64,000 nt of DNA, from the NCBI GenBank assembly GCA_041398785.1, contig JAWKUA010000002.1, positions 186,001 through 250,000 on the forward strand. The letters are read 5' to 3'. Below are positions 54,101 to 62,565 of this stretch, one piece after another (the first letter of the stretch is position 1; each line of letters opens with the position of its first letter). The position numbers and the translations under genes are program-made. This DNA comes from Planctomycetaceae bacterium (lineage in GTDB: Bacteria > Planctomycetota > Planctomycetia > Planctomycetales > Planctomycetaceae). The notes under the pieces are model-generated. The model ran no database searches. It worked only from the letters and a program-made list of their open reading frames with translations, and was not told the DNA's origin.

Positions 54101-55285
54101 ATCGTCTTCCAGATACACGGCCCAGGTGCGACTCTGATCGGCGGTCACTTCAGCGGACACGACATGCGGCTCAGTCGCTGAAGATGTCAGCGGCACGGCG
54201 GCTCCATCCGACGTCCGCAGTTCGGCGATAGCCACGGGTTTGTTGAGACTCAGCCGCAGTTGAATCAGAGATCCTTCAACAGCGGTGATCCGCAGAACGT
54301 CTTCGATGACCTGCGGATCGCGGCGCGTGTAGTCCGGCGGCGTGATTGTCGCGTCAGCCTGCTCCAGCCGCGGACGAACGAACGTGGAGACGCGATACCA
54401 CGGAGAGGCGGGACGTGCATCATTGTTGCGGTTCGCCAGCGACGCGTGGTCGTCACCGAAAACCACTCGGTAAGCTCCGTCACCCGGAACACTGCTGACC
54501 CGGGCCGCAAACACGCCTTTGTCAACCGTCTGATCCATCACAAGCTGCTGAAGACCGGCAGTGGCGCTGATGTCGGCGGGCTGGTCGTCTGGAATCACAA
54601 CCGGAGTTTCCTTTGGCTCAAATTCCAGTATTACGGCGGCCGGAATTGTCCGGGAGAACCGTGCGACAACCGTCAGAGCCGATCCGCGTTCGATCTCCAC
54701 ATCGCCGGGTTCCACGACGAACTCCGAATCGCCGACCACGATCGCGGCGGCTCGAGCGCCACCGGTCAGTGCATCTTTCGGTGAAGAATCCCGGCCCCAG
54801 CGGGCGGCCGCGACGACTCCCGACACGAGAAAACAAAACGACAGGGCGCTGAGCAACGACCAGCCCAGCAGCCGTCGGCGAGGAATGACGGCTCGCCAGT
54901 CAGAACGCCGCGCCCAGTCATCGGCGTCACTGAGCACCAATCCCGATAAGACGGACCGCCGCATTCGCGGATCTTCGTCGACTCGCACGGCCGTCAGCAC
55001 GGCGTCCTGAAGTTCCGGGTGATGTTGTTCGACCAACTGAGCGGTCTCCAGCAGTGACGGCCACCGGGTGCGAATCCGCGTCAGCAGCGCACCGAGAATC
55101 GTGACTCCCAGGATGACAAACAGTTCCCAGCCGACCCAACTGTCCGTCACCGGCAGCAGTAGCGCGACAATGATCGCGGGCACCAGCAGCAGCAGCCAGC
55201 ACAGCGCCTGGCGCCGCAGCACGCGCAGTTTAAACAGACGTTTCGCGACGGCGGTCAGGCTGCGTTCAAGGATTGTTCCGGTCAT
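51176..55285 (-). CDS. Giant Gln-rich coiled-coil membrane protein, cluster 2
   Basis: The product is about 1369 residues from ATG at 55285 (MTGTILERSL). This start overlaps the end of the BatA-like gene by 20 bp; an ATG at 55486 lies further inside that gene. Membrane helices lie near 28-46, 52-70 and 140-160. Beta-sandwich regions occupy about 190-540. Then come a polyglutamine tract (ten or more Gln), a long coiled coil (about 700-930), and a second low-complexity part of Gln/Ser/Gly (near 1140-1220). The C-terminal 120 residues are again ordered (DFRDFSDGLRDVEEML, then DEFDELVQRYYELLGQ). It parallels the cluster 1 protein at 34485-37535 but is longer. It may form a periplasm-spanning scaffold. 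Confidence 0.82.
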   Translation of the reverse strand: MTGTILERSLTAVAKRLFKLRVLRRQALCWLLLLVPAIIVALLLPVTDSWVGWELFVILGVTILGALLTRIRTRWPSLLETAQLVEQHHPELQDAVLTAVRVDEDPRMRRSVLSGLVLSDADDWARRSDWRAVIPRRRLLGWSLLSALSFCFLVSGVVAAARWGRDSSPKDALTGGARAAAIVVGDSEFVVEPGDVEIERGSALTVVARFSRTIPAAVILEFEPKETPVVIPDDQPADISATAGLQQLVMDQTVDKGVFAARVSSVPGDGAYRVVFGDDHASLANRNNDARPASPWYRVSTFVRPRLEQADATITPPDYTRRDPQVIEDVLRITAVEGSLIQLRLSLNKPVAIAELRTSDGAAVPLTSSATEPHVVSAEVTADQSRTWAVYLEDDAGRTAPDEEQISIRVTRNQSAQLKVTFPGRDTSVSPLQEFQVEAEASDDFGVIDYGIVYALTGSDPVTVSLSEQTPEQPAASKVDMRHLIALETLNAEPDNLVTYYFYADTFGADGLQQRTFSDMMFAEVRPFEEIFRESEQQSGQSQQQQQQQQQQGSPADKLIELQREIVLATWNIQRSLSDRKPETQTDQDIAVVAESQTAAIEQLSELKEAADDAQMTQIISAVERDMQRAAEVLSGTTSATASKQLPTALFAEQGAYQGLLRLRAREHQVQQSQSQQGRGQGQQNSASQQQLNQLELDNDRNRYESESQAQQQQEQSAEQREQLQILNRLKELARRQEMLNERLKQLESELRAAQTDAEREEIERELKRLREEQREMLRDVDELRERMDQGSPQQQQQNQQSRQQIEQARNNVQRASEAMDEGKLAEAIAEGTRAERQFEELQEDFRNQTSSAFSDAMRDLRQQARDLTEQQEQIAREIAGDDGERSEDSDREPSAGEPPSLRSGRDRDALQQKVSEQRDRLEHIVDQSKQLIEQAENSEPLLSRRLYDTIRDMREKKPEEALEATEILVGRGLWNQSQQAEQIARRGIDDLREGIERAADAVLGSEAESLRRAGEQLENLSEQLSSEIAEATGENPSADQQPGDGGNVRRDSDPVEPGTQRRGIQRLPSPNPDQQQPQPGRADRGQSSDPRPGGAGRRQASSEQQPDDSSDSQQRAESSQSSSEQQPGQQPRQGEGQASDQQSEQSQQSEQDQQSQQSGQSGQQQGQQSQQGQQSGQQSGQQQGQGGGRNQSGQSQSGGEPGSNQQGGSAGQDSESDEPVPLRRGGQRSSTLLDGGRRGGNAGGGGGDGNVRYQPLTGDDFRDFSDGLRDVEEMLEDPDLRNRVAQVRDRARSIRAEFRRHGTEPQWDLVKSQLLEEMQVLQRRITQELARMESDRSMVPIDREPVPEEFDELVQRYYELLGQSRIEE

Positions 55286-57491
55286 CGTTGGTTCCTGGTG
55301 CCATGGTTGCGAGAAGACTTTCTTCCCGTCGCGATTCGATGAATGCCGCGAGTATTGATTCGAGCATAAGACAACCCAGCCCGGCCAGCAGAAACCACCG
55401 CCACCATTTCTGACGTCGTTCCAGTTCCGACACGCTGAGTTGCCCCGGACTGATATTGTCGCCGGTTGTCTGGTCCGGGGCGACATCAGATTCCAGATTG
55501 TCCGATGTCACACCCAGCACCTGCAACTGGCCGGAAGGCAGTGCCTCAGTGCGAGATTCGGAAGGATCGAGCGCGGCGAGGACCGTTACGGCTGTCGACT
55601 CTCCGGTATCGGGGTGCATGCCGGTAATGACATAGCGCCCCGGTTCGGCAAGTTCGAACGCTCCCGCCTTCGTTGACGGGGCTGCCGGATTATCGGAAAG
55701 CGATGACGCATCTTCACCGGACGTCAGGTCCTCCGGGCCGACCGTCTCACCGCCCGGAAGCCGCATCGTCCACATGTTCGACGCCACCAGATCCGCCGGA
55801 TGCACAGTGTCACCCACGGTCCGCGCCAATTCGTCAGATCGTCCGGGATCAGACATGGCCAGGACACTGGAAATCAGCGGCGGAAACCGCGTCGACAGCG
55901 CCCATTGACTGTCCTCGGGCTGCCAGCCGCTGGCCAGCAGAATCACTCTTCCGCCTCCGCTGACGGTGCTGACAATTGCAGGATCACCGGAATCGAATTT
56001 CGCCACGACGTTCCATGCACCGGGCTGGCGTTCATCAACGGGCAATCTCAGCCGGCGATATCGCCAGAAACGAATCGAAGAAAAGTCGGAGAACTTCGCG
56101 TCAGAAAACGCGGCGAACAGCGGACTTTCAAAATCCACCTGGCCGAACATGGCGTAGTCGGGCACATCGGCTTCCGCAACGGAAAGCTGGTCCGGCAGCA
56201 CGGCAGATAATGTCCCCGCCATGTCCACTGACTTCAGTGCCACCAGCAGCACTCCGCCGCGACCAAGAAATTCCTGCAGCGATGAATTCAGCCCCACCGG
56301 CACGGAATCTGTGACAACCGCCAGCCGGACGTCCGGTGCTATCGGCAAGACAACGCCGTCATCGCGAACAATGTCTGTCAGCTCAACTCTCTGGTCAGTG
56401 ATGCCGTCGAGTGCTCGCTGCAGATAATAGCCCATCGTTTCCGGATCATTGCGATCTGTCGAACCGATGATTGCAACTCTGATCACGGGATTCTGCGTGG
56501 TGGGCAGATCAACAAAGTTGTCAAACGGCTGCGGGTCGCCCACGAGTTCGACTCCCGCCACGACGCGCGCGGTCGCTTCGTCGGCCTTCGGCAACAGAAC
56601 GGTTGATCTCTGGCCGGGATTCACGGTGACGGGAATCGGTTTTCCAACGGGTGCTTTGTTGTCGTCGTACGGCTGCAGCAGAAACTCTGTCGCTGCGGAA
56701 TCGCCGGCACTGGTCAGCCGCACGCGAATGCGGTCGGTCCTGGAATCTTTGAACCAACTGATGCCGACGTTGCCGGGCTGCCTCGGATTGACGATTCTCA
56801 GGTCGAGTTGCACCGACGCCGGCCAGGAGGAATTCTGCAGAGCATCCAGTTCGCTCCCTTCCTGAAAGTCGGTAATCAGCACGAGTCGCCGCTTTCGTGC
56901 AGCGCTGCCGGGCTGGTTCTCCTGAGCCAGTTCGTCGGCAACCCGCCTGAGCGCTGCGGCCGTGTGTGTCGGCAGCCAGTCGGGCTGCCACGACGTCAGC
57001 ACTTCATCGACCAGAGAGCTGCGCTCGCCGGCGGAGGCCTTTGCCCATTGCTGCGGGGAAATCCGCGACGTGAAGTTCTTCGAAAACTCGAAAACGCTCA
57101 GCAGGTCATCGTCGGAGAGTTCCGCAACGGTCTCCCGGACAATGCGCGCAACGCCGTCGCGAATTCCGTCACGACGCATGCTGGCGCTGCGATCGATCAG
57201 CAGCGCCACATGCTGAATGGCGTCGCTACCCGGCTCTTCCGTCACTGCCGTTCGGTGATACGGCCGCGCGAATGCCAGGCCGATAAGGACCAGCGCCAAA
57301 ATCCTGAGCAGCATCAGCGGCCAGTGTTCGATGGTGGACCGCTTTGTCAGCTTCGGCCGTGCCGGTTTCAGAAACCTGACAACGCTGAACGGCATGTTCT
57401 GAGTCGGCGCGCGACGCAGCATGTGCAGCACGAACGGTACCGCCGCCGCTGCCAGACCGACTGCCGCAAAGATCGGAGCAAGGAAGTCCAA
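55266..57491 (-). CDS. BatA-like membrane protein with VWA domain, cluster 2
   Basis: The product is 741 residues. The BatA domain begins FLAPIFAAVGLAAAAVPFVL, with NMPFSVVRFLKPARPKLTKR as in this family, and a second membrane helix near 58-75. The VWA domain has its MIDAS DxSxS as LLIDRSASMRRDG. A long beta-rich middle follows. A helix at the C terminus (WRWFLLAGLGCLMLESILAAF) ends the protein. It is paralogous to the cluster 1 gene at 29912-32032. The DUF58 gene lies 133 bp upstream, and the giant coiled-coil gene overlaps its 3' end. It should be the membrane partner of the MoxR/DUF58 pair. Confidence 0.88.
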   Translation of the reverse strand: MDFLAPIFAAVGLAAAAVPFVLHMLRRAPTQNMPFSVVRFLKPARPKLTKRSTIEHWPLMLLRILALVLIGLAFARPYHRTAVTEEPGSDAIQHVALLIDRSASMRRDGIRDGVARIVRETVAELSDDDLLSVFEFSKNFTSRISPQQWAKASAGERSSLVDEVLTSWQPDWLPTHTAAALRRVADELAQENQPGSAARKRRLVLITDFQEGSELDALQNSSWPASVQLDLRIVNPRQPGNVGISWFKDSRTDRIRVRLTSAGDSAATEFLLQPYDDNKAPVGKPIPVTVNPGQRSTVLLPKADEATARVVAGVELVGDPQPFDNFVDLPTTQNPVIRVAIIGSTDRNDPETMGYYLQRALDGITDQRVELTDIVRDDGVVLPIAPDVRLAVVTDSVPVGLNSSLQEFLGRGGVLLVALKSVDMAGTLSAVLPDQLSVAEADVPDYAMFGQVDFESPLFAAFSDAKFSDFSSIRFWRYRRLRLPVDERQPGAWNVVAKFDSGDPAIVSTVSGGGRVILLASGWQPEDSQWALSTRFPPLISSVLAMSDPGRSDELARTVGDTVHPADLVASNMWTMRLPGGETVGPEDLTSGEDASSLSDNPAAPSTKAGAFELAEPGRYVITGMHPDTGESTAVTVLAALDPSESRTEALPSGQLQVLGVTSDNLESDVAPDQTTGDNISPGQLSVSELERRQKWWRWFLLAGLGCLMLESILAAFIESRREESLLATMAPGTNDDRNNP

Positions 57492-57624
57492 TGGGATTGC
57501 CTAATCACAGATGCATGTTGCTGAACCAGGAACCCGGCACTCACGCGCGATCCGAACTGCCTGGGCGGCGCAACTGTCGGAAGACTGCAGCCGCCGCACC
57601 AAAGCGATTCTTCAAGTGTCGCCA

Positions 57625-58546
57625 CTATCCATGTCGGCGTCGCCGCGCATGCAGGAACTCCACCAGAGCAGCTTCCAGCGGCTGGTTCGTGACCAGTTGC
57701 GTGAAGGACGCTCCCGATTTCTGACAGATATCCTGAACCTGCTGGTTGTGCCCGGCCATCCGTTCAATGAATGTCGCCGCTGCGTCACGGGGATCCGCAT
57801 AGATCTTCTGATTCGATTCCAGATCTTCAAACAGGCGAGGCCCGTCGACGGCCAGGCTGAGTTCCACCGGGTCGAGTACCTGGAAGACAATCACTTCGTG
57901 CCCGCAGCCCCGCAACAGCTTGAGACCGGCTTCGAATTGTTCCACGGGAGCCAGCAGATCCGAAATCAGGACGACCAGGCCCATCTTGTTCAAACGCATG
58001 GCAGCGTGTTCGAGTGCCGATTCCGGATTGGTTTCCCTTCCGGACGTTGGTTCTTCCAGAGTCACCATGATCCGTCGAAGCTGACCCGGTCGATCGAGCG
58101 GGAATCACCAGCCGGACTCGTTCGTCAAACAGGCTGAGCCCGACGGCGTCTCCCTGCCGATTCAGCATCCACGCCAGCGCCGCGGCGATGGTGCGGGCGT
58201 AATTGTGCTTGGTGTACGACAGAGATCCGAACGACATCGATCGGCTGAAGTCCGTCACCAGATAGCATCGCAGATTGGTTTCGTCTTCGAACAACCGGAT
58301 GTAACTGCGGTCGGTGCGAGCGAAAAGCTTCCAGTCCAGAAATCGAGGATCGTCGCCCTGCGTGTACTGACGATACTCGGAGAACTCGACACTGAATCCA
58401 TGCCGCGGACTGCGATTCAGTCCGGTCCGAAACCCTTCGACGACAATCTTCGCTCGCAGTTCCAGTGACCGGATGCTCATCACAACCTTCGGGTCCATGA
58501 AGGTCGAGCCGGTGTGGGCAATGGTTTCAGTGGCCGGTGAGGTCAT
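57625..58546 (-). pseudogene. DUF58 protein, cluster 2 (broken by a frameshift)
   Basis: DUF58 sequence starts at ATG 58546 (MTSPATETIAHTG) and reads EYRQYTQGDDPRFLDWKLFA, RSYIRLFEDETNLRCYLVTD and FDERVRLVIPAR. Around 58085-58102 the homology moves to the next frame (RRIMVTLEEPTSGRETNPES, then GLVVLISDLLAPVEQFEAGL) and continues to 57625. Removing one base in CGATCGACC restores a continuous reading of RLVIPARRPGQLRRIMV. It could be a sequencing error, a real mutation or a natural frameshift. The second part has an ATG at 58068, so a separately translated C-terminal half of 147 residues is possible. The start overlaps the stop of the DUF559 reading frame as ATGA. Confidence 0.8.
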
Positions 58547-58986
58547 TTGACACCCCCGACTCGCGCGCCGCAGTCTCTGCGAATGTCCCCTCTCCCCCGA
58601 ACGGCTCGCGCTATCGGCTTGCAAAACTTATCGGCATTCTCGCCAGCCGTTTGGGGGAGAGGTTCAGGGAGAGGGGGTCGCGTTGCCGCTGCATTTCGGA
58701 TTGCGTGAACAACTGACTCGCAGTCGCTCAACACATCGTGATTCCAAAATCGAATAACCGCATATCCGAGTGATTCCAGGCATTGCTGCCGCCTGAGATC
58801 CTGTTCGACAACTACGTCGTGATGGTCGCCGTCAAGTTCAACAATCAGGAGTTTATCAAGGCACACGAAGTCAACGATGTACGAGTCGGTCGGGATTGGG
58901 GCGTCGCTTGCGGGGGAGAGGGGACAACTCCGCGCCTGCGACTCGAACCTTTCTTGTTCATCGCCAGGACGCAGGGAAGAATTCAT
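58543..58986 (-). CDS. DUF559 protein, N-terminally truncated
   Basis: The reading frame is 147 residues long. Residues of about 40-105 match DUF559 (YIVDFVCLDKLLIVELDGDH, then LRRQQCLESLGYAVIRFWNH, then DVLSDCESV), a Vsr/restriction-endonuclease-like fold in which Asp and Glu line the active site. The usual N-terminal part (a helix with Arg-Ala-Arg...Leu-Arg) is missing, replaced by a repeat-derived sequence. The last 40 residues also come from repeat sequence. ATGA overlaps join it at both ends: its start with the stop of moxR, its stop with the start of DUF58. It may be translated but is probably a remnant. It lies inside the 343-bp element. Confidence 0.6.
   Translation of the reverse strand: MNSSLRPGDEQERFESQARSCPLSPASDAPIPTDSYIVDFVCLDKLLIVELDGDHHDVVVEQDLRRQQCLESLGYAVIRFWNHDVLSDCESVVHAIRNAAATRPPLPEPLPQTAGENADKFCKPIARAVRGRGDIRRDCGARVGGVK
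58584..58926 (-). mobile_element. 343-bp element with perfect 16-bp terminal inverted repeats
   Basis: The left end TGTCCCCTCTCCCCCG (58584-58599) and the right end CGGGGGAGAGGGGACA (58911-58926) are exact inverse complements. Inside is the truncated DUF559 coding region. A third related arm near 58645-58662 pairs with the left end as a hairpin. It lies at the moxR/DUF58 junction of cluster 2. No transposase gene is present. Confidence 0.7.
58589..58662. repeat. Hairpin repeat at the left end of the DUF559 element
   Basis: CCTCTCCCCCGAACGGCT (58589-58606) pairs with AGCCGTTTGGGGGAGAGG (58645-58662), 18-bp arms with one mismatch and a 38-nt loop. It would make a stable RNA structure ahead of the DUF58 start. 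Confidence 0.75.
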
Positions 58987-60035
58987 GCCACCGCCTCCTG
59001 CTTCGGATGGGCCACCGACTTCAGCAATCTGTCGATGATAATTTCCGTTGTCACGCCTTCAGCCTCGGCGCGATAGTTCGGCAGAATGCGGTGTCGCATC
59101 ACGGGCTTTGCGAGACGCTGAATGTCCTTTGCGGAAACATAAGGCCGTCCGTCCAGCAGAGCGGCCGCCTTGCCTCCCAGAACAAGGTACTGCCCGGCTC
59201 GCAGGCCGGCTCCCCAGGAAACCAGGTCATTGACAAAGCCGGGAGCGTCCTTTTGTCCCGGACGCGACGCGGCCGCAAGCCGGACGGCATAGCGTACCAC
59301 TTCTTCGGCAATCGGAACTCTCTGAACAACCTGGTGGAACTCGCCGACCACCGCGCCTTCAAACAGAGACTGAATCCTGTGGGCTCGCTTCGACGTCGTC
59401 TGCTGAACGACGGCCACTTCCTCATCTTCCGGCAGATAATCGATCAGCACATTGAACATGAAGCGGTCGAGCTGTGCTTCCGGCAGCGGATAGGTGCCTT
59501 CCATTTCGATCGGGTTCTGAGTCGCCAGGACGAAGAACGGTTCTTCGAGTTCATAGCGAGTTCCTGCAGCGGTGACCTGGTGTTCCTGCATTGCCTCCAG
59601 CAGCGCGGACTGCGTCTTTGGCGGTGTGCGGTTGATTTCATCGGCCAGCAGCACGTTCGCAAAGATCGGACCGGGAATGAACCGCATGGCTCGGTGGCCG
59701 GCGTGGTCTTCTTCCAGAACTTCCGTGCCGGTGATGTCGGCGGGCATCAGGTCGGGCGTGAATTGAATCCGGTTGAACTTCAGGTCGAAGAGTTCGGCGA
59801 TGGATTTGACCAGCAGCGTCTTCGCCAGTCCGGGTGCTCCCGTGATAAGACAGTTGCCGCCGGAAAGAAGGGCGATCAGCAACTGCTCAACAACGTCCTT
59901 CTGGCCGATGATGACCTTCGACAGCTCGTCATCGATCTGCCGACGAAGTGAGCGAAGCTGCTCAATCAGTTCGCGTTCGCGTTTGGCGGACAGTTCGGCG
60001 GGTGCCGCGGCGGTTTCGTCGGTCGTTTCATTCAT
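58983..60035 (-). CDS. MoxR-family AAA+ ATPase, cluster 2
   Basis: The product is about 350 residues from ATG at 60035 (MNETTDETAAAP); the frame is open to 60080 but that extension is not needed. Walker A is GAPGLAKT (66-73), Walker B LLADEINR, and the sensor region ATQNPIEMEGTYPLPEAQLD is intact. The N-terminal 40 residues form a charged coil. The C-terminal lid domain follows to HPKQEAVA. It is a paralogue of the cluster 1 MoxR at 27753-28772. It should act as the chaperone ATPase for the DUF58 and BatA-like proteins encoded downstream. Its stop overlaps the DUF559 start (ATGA). Confidence 0.93.
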   Translation of the reverse strand: MNETTDETAAAPAELSAKRERELIEQLRSLRRQIDDELSKVIIGQKDVVEQLLIALLSGGNCLITGAPGLAKTLLVKSIAELFDLKFNRIQFTPDLMPADITGTEVLEEDHAGHRAMRFIPGPIFANVLLADEINRTPPKTQSALLEAMQEHQVTAAGTRYELEEPFFVLATQNPIEMEGTYPLPEAQLDRFMFNVLIDYLPEDEEVAVVQQTTSKRAHRIQSLFEGAVVGEFHQVVQRVPIAEEVVRYAVRLAAASRPGQKDAPGFVNDLVSWGAGLRAGQYLVLGGKAAALLDGRPYVSAKDIQRLAKPVMRHRILPNYRAEAEGVTTEIIIDRLLKSVAHPKQEAVA

Positions 60036-60156
60036 AAGGTGGATTTCAATTTGTCGCCAGGTTTCACCGAAACTCGACATGCTGTCACAGATTGTTCGGC
60101 CGGAACCGGTGTGATTCCCGGCCGGATGCTGCGGTTTCGGCGAGACCGAACTGCAC

Positions 60157-61011
60157 TCAGTGCGTCATCGCGTAGAACACGATGTTGATGCCGAGCGGAT
60201 ACGCCTTCTTTTCGCTGAATTCCTTGAAGTACCACGGATCTTCACCTTCTCGCTCCCAGCCGTCGCCGAGATCCGTGTTATGACAGATCATGGCCATCAT
60301 GCGGCCGTTGTCGTCGAACAGACCCTTATAGTGGACTTCGCGAGTATCGTTTTCGTACCTGGATTCCCAGGTGATGATTTCGCCGTTTGGGCCGGGCCGA
60401 GCCCAGCCGATCGCCGGAATCTGCGGACGCTCCTTCAGATCATACACACAGTGGAAAACCGGGTGACTTAGCGGAAGTTCAACCGGCTCCCGATCCGGAA
60501 AGACGCGGCGGAGTTCGAAATAAAAGTTCCTCCACTCCGCTTCGCCCCAGAAGTCGTCCACCATCAGAAACCCGCCGTTCAGCAGATAGGATCGCAGAGC
60601 TTCGATTTCCGGCTCAGAAAAGCTCAAATCGCCGGGTTCGATCAGATAAACGAACGGAAAATCGAACAGCCTGGGATCCGTGAGTTCAATGATCAGGCCA
60701 TCCGGGTTGACATGCATCGACGTCAGTTGCTGCAGCCGGTAGGAAAAATTCAGGTCGGCGTCGGGATAGTCCGTTGCCCATTTCCCCCAGCGACCGTAGG
60801 AGTTGTATTTGATCCGGACGAACGTGAAGACATCGTCCTTGAAGTTCTCATCGACCTTCCAGTCCGGAACTCCGCGTCGGTCGGGGCGCCCGTCGGGACC
60901 GAATTCCGGACCGCGCCGGTAGTAGCCGCGGCGTCCGTACTGAGCGATCGCGGCGGACGTCAGCACGACAATCAACGCTGCGACGATGACGGCAGTGAGT
61001 GGACGTTTCAT
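60157..61011 (-). CDS. DUF4159 protein, cluster 2
   Basis: The product is about 284 residues from ATG at 61011 (MKRPLTAVIVAALIVVLTSAA), a clear signal peptide; an upstream ATG at 61185 is less likely. After a basic Arg/Gly/Tyr-rich start (YGRRGYYRRGPEFG), the DUF4159 core has DDVFTFVRIKYNSYGRWGKW, then LEPGDLSF-like strands and YLLNGGFLMVDDFWGEAEW, and ends YPLGINIVFYAMTH. It lacks the four cysteines of the cluster 1 paralogue. It lies upstream of moxR in cluster 2, whereas in cluster 1 the paralogue lies downstream. Periplasmic; role in the complex unknown. Confidence 0.87.
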   Translation of the reverse strand: MKRPLTAVIVAALIVVLTSAAIAQYGRRGYYRRGPEFGPDGRPDRRGVPDWKVDENFKDDVFTFVRIKYNSYGRWGKWATDYPDADLNFSYRLQQLTSMHVNPDGLIIELTDPRLFDFPFVYLIEPGDLSFSEPEIEALRSYLLNGGFLMVDDFWGEAEWRNFYFELRRVFPDREPVELPLSHPVFHCVYDLKERPQIPAIGWARPGPNGEIITWESRYENDTREVHYKGLFDDNGRMMAMICHNTDLGDGWEREGEDPWYFKEFSEKKAYPLGINIVFYAMTH

Positions 61012-61242
61012 GATCCGAGCCTGTTTCCGACGGAGCGGCGGAGTTTGAGACGCATGGTTGTCCCAAATCATACGAGCCGACGCCACTGCGAACAGTGTGC
61101 CGTTTCCGACGATTGCCTTTGCCGCAAAAAGTCGGCTCAATACGGCTTGCAATTTCTCGCGCCGCGTCGCCACGAACGATGCCAAAATCGGGTCCGTGTC
61201 GGTGACGAACCTGCGGAGTCCGGTCCCGGGCCGCGGCGCAAC

Positions 61243-62478
61243 TTATGGGGCTGCGAGTCGCTGCAGCGGTCCGACTCCGACAGTTGTCGTCATCTGAATC
61301 GGATATTGCTGCAACAGCCGCTGCAGATCGTCAAGCGATACCGCCCGGACGGTGTGCAGATCGTCGGCGACCGATCGATACTCACCGCGGTAAACCCAGT
61401 TTCCGCCCAGCGATGACAACCGCCCCATCGGCCGTTCGCCGCGCAAGACGACTCGCGAAGCCACCTTGTTGCGGGCCTGCTCAAGTTCTTCCGCGGTGAT
61501 GCCATGATCGTTGACTGCACCAAACACAGCCTTCATGCGAGCCAGGTTGGCTTCCACCTGTTCCGGCTGACAACTGAGGTACGACATCCACGTGCCGGCT
61601 CCGTCATATTCGTTGTAGCCAAGTTCCGCGGCCTCGGCGAAACCGGGATCCACGATATCCCAGAACAGCCGGCTGCCGGAATCGTCGCCGACCACAACCG
61701 CCAGCAGCTCCGCGGCAAAACGAAGATTGTCCCGTGAATCGGGAGCGGGGCCCATCTGCATCACGTGCTCCTGCACGCTGCTTTCGCGAGTGACCAGATG
61801 AGTTCTCGGTTGCGGATGCACCGGCGGCAGATCCCGCGACGCCCGACCTAGGGGAATACCTGCGCAGTGCTTCTCGACGATCCGAAGAAGTGTGTCGAAG
61901 TCCGTGTTCCCGGCAATGGCCAGAGTCATGTTGCCGGCGTGATAGTGGCTGCGGTGATAATCCCGCATCTGCTCGGATGTCAGAGCGGTGATGCTTTCGT
62001 TCGTCCCCAGAATGCTTTGTCCCAGCGGATGACCGGCAAAGTGAGTCGACATCACGTTGTCGTAAGCCGTGAAGGAAGGCTGGTCGTCGTACATTCCGAT
62101 CTCTTCCAGAATAACGTTCTTCTCCATATCGAAGTCATCCTGGCGGAGTGAAGGAGTCATCAGCGCGGCCAGCAGCTCCATTGTGGTTTCCAGATACTCC
62201 GGCAGCACCGCGGCGTAGTAGGTTGTGACTTCTTCGCCGGTCGACGCGTTGTACTTCGCACCCACTTCGTCAAAGACGCGGTTCACATCATCGGCCGTGA
62301 AGCGGTCGTTTCCCTTGAACGCCATGTGTTCCAGAAAATGGCTGACACCGGATACCGCGGCCGTCTCGTCTCGCGAACCGGTCCGGACGAAAAAGCCCGC
62401 CGCGACGCTGTGAACGGCCGGCGTCAGTTCCGCGATGACCTGCAGGCCGTTGGCAAATTTGTGCTGATGGAACTTCAT
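61243..62478 (-). CDS. M16 family zinc peptidase
   Basis: The product is 411 residues. The inverted zinc motif HFLEH (residues 47-51) lies in SGVSHFLEHMAFKGN, and a third ligand lies in NVILEEIGMYDDQPS (Glu126 or nearby). These are the HxxEH...E signatures of pitrilysin/mitochondrial processing peptidase relatives. The two-domain layout of M16B proteins is visible. There is no signal peptide, so it is probably cytosolic. The partner gene at 62566-63828 codes for an M16 protein without zinc site, and the two probably form a heterodimer. It lies downstream on the same strand, 87 bp apart. Confidence 0.92.
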   Translation of the reverse strand: MKFHQHKFANGLQVIAELTPAVHSVAAGFFVRTGSRDETAAVSGVSHFLEHMAFKGNDRFTADDVNRVFDEVGAKYNASTGEEVTTYYAAVLPEYLETTMELLAALMTPSLRQDDFDMEKNVILEEIGMYDDQPSFTAYDNVMSTHFAGHPLGQSILGTNESITALTSEQMRDYHRSHYHAGNMTLAIAGNTDFDTLLRIVEKHCAGIPLGRASRDLPPVHPQPRTHLVTRESSVQEHVMQMGPAPDSRDNLRFAAELLAVVVGDDSGSRLFWDIVDPGFAEAAELGYNEYDGAGTWMSYLSCQPEQVEANLARMKAVFGAVNDHGITAEELEQARNKVASRVVLRGERPMGRLSSLGGNWVYRGEYRSVADDLHTVRAVSLDDLQRLLQQYPIQMTTTVGVGPLQRLAAP

Positions 62479-62565
62479 GAATCATGCTTCTCCTGCGGGA
62501 CCGTCGACCAATTCTGCGCCTCGCGCACTTTGCTGACACAGGGAACTGCGACTGATGATGACACG

